A DNA stretch of 64,000 nt from contig JAULJL010000010.1 in the NCBI GenBank assembly GCA_030761205.1, forward strand, positions 6,701,001 to 6,765,000, in the 5' to 3' direction. A program made the position numbers and the translations under genes. This stretch comes from Fremontodendron californicum. Lineage: Eukaryota; Streptophyta; Magnoliopsida; Malvales; Malvaceae. Shown here piece after piece: positions 56,640 to 64,000 of the stretch (position 1 is the first letter of the stretch; every line of letters begins with the position of its first letter). The notes below the pieces were generated by a model, which did not search any database, was not told where the DNA came from, and saw only the letters and a list, made by a program, of their open reading frames with translations.

Positions 56640-56675
56640 ATGATTGAAAGTTTCTTTTCAAAAAAAAAAAAAAAC

Positions 56676-56799
56676 TTAAAGTTCGTTTTTGATGCATTAT
56701 TAGTGTATAGACTCTACACTGACAATGAATCCTACACTAACACCTTATTAAAAAGCTAGCCCCTAATCCTAACTATTAACCCCTAATCCTAACCCAAAA
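56676..56799. other. Short spacer between the LINE and the minus Tat element
   Basis: Contains two copies of CCCCTAATCCTAAC (near 56758 and 56780). No gene. The Tat integrase reading stops being recognisable at about 56800. Confidence 0.5.
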
Positions 56800-57916
56800 T
56801 TGCTTTTAGTTTTTTCTCCTCAATGAGATTCAACTGTTCATAACGAGTTCTAACCCATTCTGCTTCTTCTAGGCCAACTTCCATCAAAACCTGAAGTGTA
56901 GGGATCTCAACTTCAATAGGTAGCACTGCTTCCATCCCATATACCAAAGAAAATGGTGTTGCCCCTGTAGATGTGCGGGCCGAAGTACGATATGCATGAA
57001 GAGCAAAAGGCAAGATCTCATGCCAATCTTTGTATACATTGGTCATCTTCTCGACAATCGTCTTGATGTTCTTGTTAGCTGCTCCTACTGCGCCATTCAT
57101 CTTCGGACGGTAAGGTGCCGAATTATGATGTGTGATCTTGAATTGAGTACACACTTCTCTCATCATCTTATTGTTCAAATTGAGAGCATTATCCGAAATA
57201 ATTCTTGCTGGCAACCCATAACGGCATATGATTTCTTTCTTGACGAATCTGCATACCACCGACTTTATTACATTTGCATAAGACGCAGCTTCTACCCACT
57301 TTGTGAAATAATCTATGGCCACCAAGATGAAACGATGTCCATTTGAAGCTTTCGGGGTAATAGGCCCAATCATATCCATTCCCCACATTGAAAAAGGCCA
57401 TGGTGCAGTCATGACATGTAAAGGCGAGGGTGACACATGAATCTTATCTGCATAAATCTGGCATTTATGGCACTTCCGGGAATAACTGATACAATCTCCT
57501 TCCATCGTCAGCCAATAGTACCCTGCCCTCATAATCTGTTTAGCAAGCATGTGACCATTAGCATGAGTGCCACATATCCCTTCATGGACCTCTTCTATGA
57601 TTATTCGAGCTTCGGCAGACCCGACACATCTCAACAAGACTTGATTTTTCCCCTTCTTATAGAGAATCTCGCCATCTAGAACAAAACCCATTGCTAACCT
57701 TCTCATAGTCCTCTTGTCATTCTCTGTTGCTTGTTCTGGGTATTGTTGACTCTTGATGTATTGCAAGATGTCATTATACCAAGGGAGACCATCTGCTTCT
57801 TCTTCGATACTCAAACAGTGGGCAGGAGACTCATATATGCTCATCTTGATTGGCATAACTTCCGCCCCTTCATTCACTTTAAACATTGATGACAAAGTAG
57901 CCAGAGCATCCGCCAT
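56789..57916 (-). pseudogene. Tat integrase, truncated and with a changed catalytic residue
   Basis: The frame of 375 codons starts in the linker (MADALATLSSMF). The zinc-binding domain has HEGICGTHANGH and CHKCQIYADK. The catalytic core has the first Asp in MWGMDMIGPI, the second in ARIISDNALN, and the block NGAVGAANKNIK, where the third catalytic residue, a Glu in this family, reads Gly (GGA). The GPY-like C-terminal domain and any chromodomain are missing. Integrase inserts the cDNA into the genome; this copy would be inactive. Confidence 0.85.
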
Positions 57917-57928
57917 CCGGTTTTCTTC

Positions 57929-58255
57929 TCAAGAAAAGTAATTGAAATTCACTTCTTCGAACTCCTCCAATAAACTCAGTTTGAGTTCTCGGTAACGGAT
58001 TAGCTTTGTATCTCGGGTTTCCCAATCTCCTCGTAGCTGGTAAATCACTAAGGTTGATTCTCCGAAAACTTCCAATATTTTGATATTTCTATCCACTGCA
58101 GCACGAAGGTCCATAGTACATGCTTCATACTCGGCAGTATTGTTTGTGCAATCAAAATCCAATCTAACAGTGAAAGGATAACAATCTTCTTCTAGGGATA
58201 TAAGCACTGCACCGATTCCATGCCCCATGGCATTAGATGCGCCATCAAAGTACAT
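57929..58255 (-). pseudogene. Second RNase H (archaeal-like) of the Tat element
   Basis: MYFDGASNAMGHGIGAVLIS opens the domain, with the first Asp of the active site; NNTAEYEACTMDLRAAVDRN holds the Glu; LVIYQLRGDWETRD follows. Stops at both ends, including a TGA between 58259 and 58255, separate it from its neighbours. Confidence 0.8.
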
Positions 58256-58258
58256 TTT

Positions 58259-60055
58259 TCATACTTTCTTCTTCAAGGGAATCTCATCTGCTTGCGACAC
58301 ATACATCAAATCCTCATCTGGGAAGTCAAAGTTCAATGGCTCATAATCTTCCACTGCCCGACTTGCTAAGAATTCAGCCACTGCACTGCCCTTGATAGCT
58401 TTTTGACTTACATATACAATGTCGTATTCTGACAATAAAACTTGCCATCTTGCTGTCCTCCCTGACAAAAAAAGTGCTTCCAACATGTACTTGACTGGAT
58501 CCAGCTTGGCAATCAGCCACGTTGTGTGATACAACATATACTGTCTAAGTCTTCGAGCAGTCCAAGCTAAGGCACAATACAACTTTTCTACCGACTAATA
58601 TTTCAACTCATAATCTGTGAACTTCTTGCTGAGGTAGTAAACTGCCTATTCTTTCTTTCCAGTTTCATCAAGCTGCCCCAAAACACAACCCATGGATCTT
58701 TCAAATACTGATAAATATAGTATCATTGGTTTATCCGAAATAGGTGGCATTAATACTGGTGGGTTTGATAGATAATGCTTAACCTTTTCGAAAGCAATCT
58801 AACACCCTTCATCCCATTCTCCTGGATCACGTTTTCGAAGTAACTTAAATATTGGATCACATTTGTCGGTTAACTGTGAAATAAACCGAGCAATGTAATT
58901 CAATCTCCCCAGAAAGCCTCTTACTTCTTTTTGAGTGCGAGGTGGTGGAAAATTCTGAATGGCCTTCACTTTATCCGGGTCAATCTCAATTCCTCTTTTG
59001 CTGACGACAAAACCCAACAACTTCCCCGATGTGACTCCAAAAGTGCATTTTGCCGGATTTAGCTTGAGTCTAAACTTCCTTAATCGTTCAAAGAGTTTCT
59101 TAAGATTCGCAATATGCTCCTCTTCTCCTTGTGACTTTGCGATCATATCATCAACATAGACCTCAATTCCCTTATGCATCATATCATGAAACAAGGTCAC
59201 CATGGCTCTCTGGTATGTTGCCCCAGCCTTCTTCAATCCAAATGGCATTACTTTGTAGCAGAAAGTTCCCCACATTGTAACAAATGTGGTTTTCTCCATA
59301 TCTTCCGGTGCCATCTTGATCTGATTGTATCATGAGAATCCATCCATGAAAGAAAATAAAGAACTCTTCGTTGTATTATCCACCAGAGTATCAATATGGA
59401 GCAAAGGGAAATTATCTTTAGGGCTGGCCTTGTTCAAATCTCGATAATCAACGCACATCCGTACCTTGCCATCCTTCTTCGGTACTGGAACAATATTTGC
59501 CACCCAATCTGGATATTTTGCCACCTCTAGAAATCTAGCATCAAATTGTTTCTTCACCTCCTCTTTTATCTTTAACAGCATATTAGGCCTCATTCTTCTC
59601 AACTTTTGCTGAATTGGCTTGCATTCTGGCCTTAAAGGGAGCTTATGAACCACAATATCCGGATCCAACCCTGGCATATCTTGGTAAGACCATGAAAATA
59701 CATCTACATACTCCTGGAGCAAAGCCATCAATTCACATTTTATTGATGGTGACAATGAAGTTCCAATTTTGACTTCTTTTATCTCTTCACCATTTCCCAA
59801 ATTTATTGTTTCCAATAATTCCTTATGAGGAAGTACTTGCTTCTCCTCTTGTTCTATTTTCCTCAATAGATCCGGAGGTAGACCATAATCCTTAGTATCT
59901 TCATTAGCCTCAAAATCACCCATGCAAATGGGTCTTTCAAAATCAATTTCAGAATTACTGACAGGAAGGTCCTCATATTCCGCATCCGTACACCTGTAAA
60001 TAGGTGGAGAAAAACAATATAGGAAAATATATAATGAAAACAAAATAAATAACAA
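58259..60055 (-). pseudogene. Tat reverse transcriptase and first RNase H, broken
   Basis: From 60055 leftward: pre-RT DMPGLDPDIVVHKLPL, RT blocks VPVPKKDGKVRMCVDYRDLN, a TGA near 59330, GTFCYKVMPFGLKKAGATYQ and the active-site YVDDMIAK near 59150, then FLGRLNYIARFI. A stop at 58799 is followed by RNase H in 58798-58259 (RSMGCVLGQ, YCALAWTARRLRQYMLYHTT). These activities copy RNA into DNA and remove the RNA strand. Confidence 0.85.
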
Positions 60056-60206
60056 AAATGAAAGAATATGGACACATCAATATGGATAATGCATTATGCT
60101 TGTTATTTATTGAATGAAAATAGTTTAAAAAACCCATTACAGAAAGAAAAAAAAAACTCTTAATATCTCTGGGTAAAGATAATTAAGATTGTTTTTTTAA
60201 AAAGTA

Positions 60207-61484
60207 TTACTTTGGAATAGACTTAAAAACTATGGGCAACTCAGTCGCACTCCAGTTGGTTAGTCTATATCCTGGTGGACAAGGTTGCACCATCCAGCTA
60301 GTACTCTCTCTTTCAATTCTATCTTTCTCGGTCGTGCAGATCTCCACATCATACATATGCTCATCACTATTCACCTGAAATCTCTTGAAAGCTTTCTCTA
60401 TCATTACAAGCACATCATCAGAATTCTTTTCTCCGAACAGAGAACCGGCTGAGCGGAAGCTGTGAAGGATAGGTGGGAATGTCATAGGCTCCCACTCAAT
60501 ATCCATACCCGTAAGACGGGCCATCCTCCTTTGTCGGTTATTTTCAACTTGTCTTCTTTTCTCATGGGCCTTCGGAAGATATCCTAGGCCAAATCGATCC
60601 TTCTTTCCTTTTACTTCTATGGCTCAAGCCATCCCCTGAAGATATTTCCCGAGACCCTTTCCAGCCCTGCAGCCTTTTTCTACGGTGGTTCTTACCCACA
60701 GCCTTGTGTTCTTGGACAGCCTCGGTTTCGGAATTTTCTGTTCTTCAGCGACAAAAACTGCATTTACAAATTCCAAAGACCGGAAAGAACACTCCACGGC
60801 CTCTTTATTGGGCTCCACAAAAGGAGATTCAGTGGATGCGGAGGCTATTATGTCTTCCTCCCCTGATACCGTGATCAACCGGCCCTCCATCACAAATTTT
60901 AGTTTTTGGTGAAGAGACGAGGGTACAGCCCCAGCTGAATGTATCCATGGCCTTCCCAACAAGCAGTTATAAGATGGATTGATATCCATGACTTGGAAAT
61001 TCACTGCATATCTGCACGAGCCTATTTCCAGAGGAACTTCAATGGTTCCCATAACCTCCCTCCTTGTTCCATCAGAAGCTCTGACTACCGTGCAACTTGG
61101 TATCATATAGGATAAATCCACTGGTAACTTGGATAAGGTTGCTAAAGGCATCACATTTAGTGAAGAACCATTATCCAAAAGGACCCTCGGTAATATGTGC
61201 CCCTTACAAGTGGTGGTTATATAGAGAGCTTTTGTTGATCCAATACCATTAGGTGGTATCTCCTCATAGCTGAAAAATATGTAGTCATCAGTTGCGATGT
61301 TTCCCACCAACCTATCCAACTTTTCTACTGATATATTATTAGCCACGTATGCTTGATTTAATACTCCTAACAAAGCATTTATGTGTGGTTCTGAATTTAA
61401 AAGCAAGGATAAGATTGAAATCCTAGCTGGTTGACGTTGCAGTTGTTCAACCACGCTATATTCACTATGCTTTATAAATTTCAA
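60207..61484 (-). pseudogene. Tat protease and G-patch region, broken
   Basis: The frame 61484-60624 contains HILPRVLLDNGSSLNVMPLA, the retropepsin active-site region with D-N-G in place of D-[ST]-G, as in the other Tat copy; NCLLGRPWIHSAGAVPS follows. The G-patch (EKGCRAGKGLGKYLQGMA, then DRFGLGYLPKAHEKR after a stop at 60624) continues to 60524-60207, a linker to RT with a stop before 60207. Confidence 0.75.
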
Positions 61485-61487
61485 GAA

Positions 61488-64000
61488 CTAACAAGCTTTC
61501 TTCTCATATACTGGCTCTTTGATTCTGTTAACCGGGGCTGATCCCCTCTCTGTTTCCTCTGGCAAATCCATCTCAATATGGATTGGCTCGACGACCTTCT
61601 TCCCTTTATCAATTCCTCTGTCTTTCCCTGCTACCCCTTGTTCAACGGCCTCCGGAGTATAACACCTCCCGTTTCGGGTTAAATGCCCCACACCTATAAT
61701 ATCCTGCTGGCCTGAAGACCCGGGCATAACCATGCTGCAGTCATATTTCCATGGTGTAGCCTTGTTTTCCTTGTATGGAAAGGAAACAGGTAAATCAATG
61801 ATTAATTTGGGCGCATTTTCTTCCATGGCTGGCATAACTTTTTTCTCCAGTTCATCATAGTAGATGATTAAGGGTCTTCCTATCCCATAGCCACCTGTAT
61901 TTTCAATGACTTCTATTTCCCCTCCATCTCCTCATAGAATTGGGCTACCTCACTATCCATCATCTTTTGGACTTTAACCCGGAAGTTCCTGCAGTTCTGT
62001 ATGTCATGGCCTTCACCCTTATGGAACGGGCACCAATCATGCACCCTTCTTGCAACCATTTTCAGCCCTTCCGTACCTTCCACCAATCCTACCCTGACCA
62101 TTTCAACCCATACTGTCTCATCGGAGCCTTAACCTCCCCAATATCCCTTTTGAATCTTCTACCCTCTCCGGTCAATATTGCATTTACCTGATTCCCAGCA
62201 TGATTAGGCAATGGATTTCCAGCTACGTTCGGCCCATTTTTTGATCCAAACTTCACAACCCCAACATTAATCAGGCTTTGGACTTTCTTTTTGAAGGCCA
62301 GGCAATCTTCAATTGAATTTCCTTGGATTCTCGCGTGGTATGCACAGTTGGTGTTTGCATTGTACCATCTTGTATATGGAGGTGTCAAAGGTTTTAGGTA
62401 CACGGGTGCAACAAGTTGACCCTGCAACAATTTTGGATATAGCTCACTCGTAGGTAGTGGGAATCAGATCAAATTGGGCTTTTTGATCGTTCCTTGGTGA
62501 ACGTTGGTCATTACGCGCAAGCCCTTGTGTGTTTGGAATAGCATTTCTAGGAAGGGTGATTTGAGGGGATATGCCAGTTGGGAATGGCTGTTGTGGTATA
62601 TTGGTGTAGGGGAACGGGTTTTGGGTAAGGTGGTTGATATTAGGGTAATAAGGATTATACCCCGGGTATAGTGTATAAGGTGTCGGAGGTGCATAAGGTG
62701 TGGTAGGGGTATAAGGCCTTGGTGGTATGTATGGTGTAGGAGGTGTATAAGGGTATTGGTTGAAGCTTATTGCATGGTTTTCCTCCTTTTTCTTTGTAGG
62801 AAAAGCTCTCTTCGGGGTAGCAGACTCACATTTTTCCATCTTTCCATTTTTAATAGCTGACTCAATCATTTCTCCAGATATTATCATATCCGCAAAATCT
62901 TTGGTAGCATTTCCCACCAATCTGTCATAATAGGGCGCTTTCAATGTGTTGATGAAAAGCACCGTGGTTTCTTTGTTGGTTAAAGGGGGTTGCACTTGAG
63001 TGGCCATATCCCTCCATCTCTGTGAGTACTTCTTGAAGGTCTCATTGGACCTCTTTTCCATGTTCTGTAATGACAGCCTATCCGGTACCATGTCAGAAAC
63101 GTGCTTATAGTATTCCATAAAAGCCCTGACCAAATCCGTCCATGAACGAATCTTGGTACGACTGAGTTGGTTGTACCATCAGGTGGCTGACCCTGTTAAG
63201 CTGTCCTGGAAGCAATGAATAAGCAATTTTTCATTATCCTCATGCCTTGTCATCCTTCTACAGTACATAGTCAGATGAGCCGATGGGTTGGTGGTCCCAT
63301 TATACTTTTCAAAATCTGGTACTTTGAACTTCGGTGGAATTATTAGATCATGTACCAAGCTCATCTCCTTGGCATCTATACTGCCAAACAACTCTGCTCC
63401 TTCCACTGCTCTTAGCCTTTCTTCCAACAACTGATATTTCTTCTCAGATTCAGCAGTTTCGACCCTTTTCAGTTCAGTCATTTTGGCAATTTCCTTCTCT
63501 GCCATTTCTTCGAAGTCTGGAACCTCAACCTCAATTGGATCAACTCCGATGTTACCCCTTTTTGGACCGAAATTCTGTGCTTCGACCGCCGGCTGGGTGT
63601 AGATGTAGGATGTTGCCCCAGTTGGGATTTCATTTCCCACAGGTTGGGAAGTTTGGCTATTTCTCTGTACCACTTCTGGTCTATCCTCCTGATTCACTGT
63701 CCTCATTCCAGCAACTGAATTCTCTCCGGGCCACTTCTGCTTCATCATAGTGCTCATCATTTTCATGAGCTTTGTCATCTGTTCTCGTGTCTCCTCTTGA
63801 GACTTAGTCAACTGTTCTTGTAGTTCTTTCTGGATTCTTTCCATTCTCTCAATTCTGGCAAGCTGATCGTTTTTCATGGCTTTTGTTCGAGACCGAGTAT
63901 TGTAAGAGTGTTGGAAATCTGGTTCTTTCTGAGTGCGACCAATTGTACCTTTATTTTTTAAAAACCATGAATTAGAAATTATTGACACATTTCTTATTTT
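61488..64000 (-). pseudogene. Tat gag, broken, extends past the window end
   Basis: The frame from the window end to 63179 has a basic/coiled-coil N-terminus (ARIERMERIQKELQEQLTKS). The capsid-like domain follows, in two parts split by a TGA at 63177-63179: DLIIPPKFKVPDFEKYNGT, then DRLSLQNMEKRSNETFKKYS. A proline/tyrosine-rich linker with PYTPPTPY repeats (62750-62640) comes next. After a frameshift near 62435 come WYNANTNCAYHARIQGNSIE and the knuckle-like CPFHKGEGHDIQNC near 62030-61990, then the linker to protease (61835-61488). The start codon cannot be fixed from this window. Confidence 0.75.

Larger units (their letters stand above)
50909..56675 (+). mobile_element. Decayed L1-type LINE
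   Basis: A non-LTR retrotransposon of about 5.8 kb on the plus strand: a 5' leader of about 160 bases, ORF1 with a CCHC knuckle, ORF2 with endonuclease, reverse transcriptase, zf-RVT and RNase H-like domains, and a 3' A tail at 56661-56674. Many stops and frameshifts. A possible target duplication, GTTCGTTTT, is at 50909-50917 and 56681-56689, but six bases separate it from the A tail, so it is uncertain. Confidence 0.85.
56800..64000 (-). mobile_element. Tat-lineage Ty3/gypsy gag-pol, minus strand, truncated
   Basis: Reading leftward from the window end: gag, protease with G-patch, reverse transcriptase, RNase H, a second RNase H, and integrase. No LTR is inside the window: the 5' LTR would lie beyond 64000, and integrase ends abruptly near 56800, so the C-terminus and 3' LTR are missing. 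It is less decayed than the plus-strand copy; individual frames reach 375 codons. The second, archaeal-like RNase H after the first is characteristic of the Tat lineage. Confidence 0.88.

Noticed and set aside
56755..56800. Telomere-like CCCTAATCCTAACCC
   Set aside because: Only two imperfect units that do not match the plant telomere repeat CCCTAAA.

Overview
The window is plant nuclear DNA from a eudicot. It is AT-rich, has spliced genes with GT-AG introns, and is dominated by nested transposable elements. A Malvaceae (cotton-like) source is my inference, from the style of the plant-mobile-domain (PMD) gene and of the Tat-type Ty3/gypsy elements; the sequence alone does not prove it. Only two ordinary host genes are visible: a chloroplast-type ABCF protein gene (ABCF5-like, nine exons, 31578-36544) and an intronless cytochrome P450 of the CYP96A type (45254-46783). 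Everything else that can be read is mobile DNA or AT-rich intergenic sequence.

Layout. 1-2955: the 3' part of a long Tat/Ogre-type LTR. 2956-8933: AT-rich DNA with two hAT-like MITEs, a LINE tail and foldback MITEs. 8943-18246: two almost identical 4.6-kb Mutator-like (MULE) elements in opposite orientation, each with its own 9-bp target-site duplication and only 72 bp apart. Each carries a four-exon PMD gene. The right-hand copy is open (617 aa); the left-hand copy has a single nonsense codon. 18929-31315: a divergent terminal-inverted-repeat element interrupted by a decayed Tat retrotransposon (5' LTR to RNase H, 3' end missing). 31578-36544: ABCF5, with a small MITE in intron 7. 37145-44453: a minus-strand Tat fragment (complete 5.4-kb 5' LTR plus part of ORF1) inserted into an older integrase fragment (44454-45010). 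45254-46783: CYP96A. 46784-50900: intergenic DNA with a 25-base G run and a 1.37-kb foldback element. 50909-56675: a decayed L1-type LINE. 56800-64000: a minus-strand Tat gag-pol, decayed and truncated in integrase.

The most striking structure is the MULE pair. The elements sit head to head, so the two PMD genes are divergent and the pair forms a palindrome of about 9.3 kb. Their ends are arrays of nested hairpins. Their promoters contain repeated perfect dyads with inverted AACGG (MYB3R/MSA-like) cores, then G/C runs, then a TATA box. The Tat elements in the window encode, upstream of gag, an ORF1 whose core motif resembles the PMD, so two unrelated transposon classes here appear to carry the same type of domain.

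Limits. Exons, target-site duplications and repeats were read by eye; family names come from recognised motifs and no database search was run. Decayed retroelement reading frames are described with their breaks and are not reconstructed.
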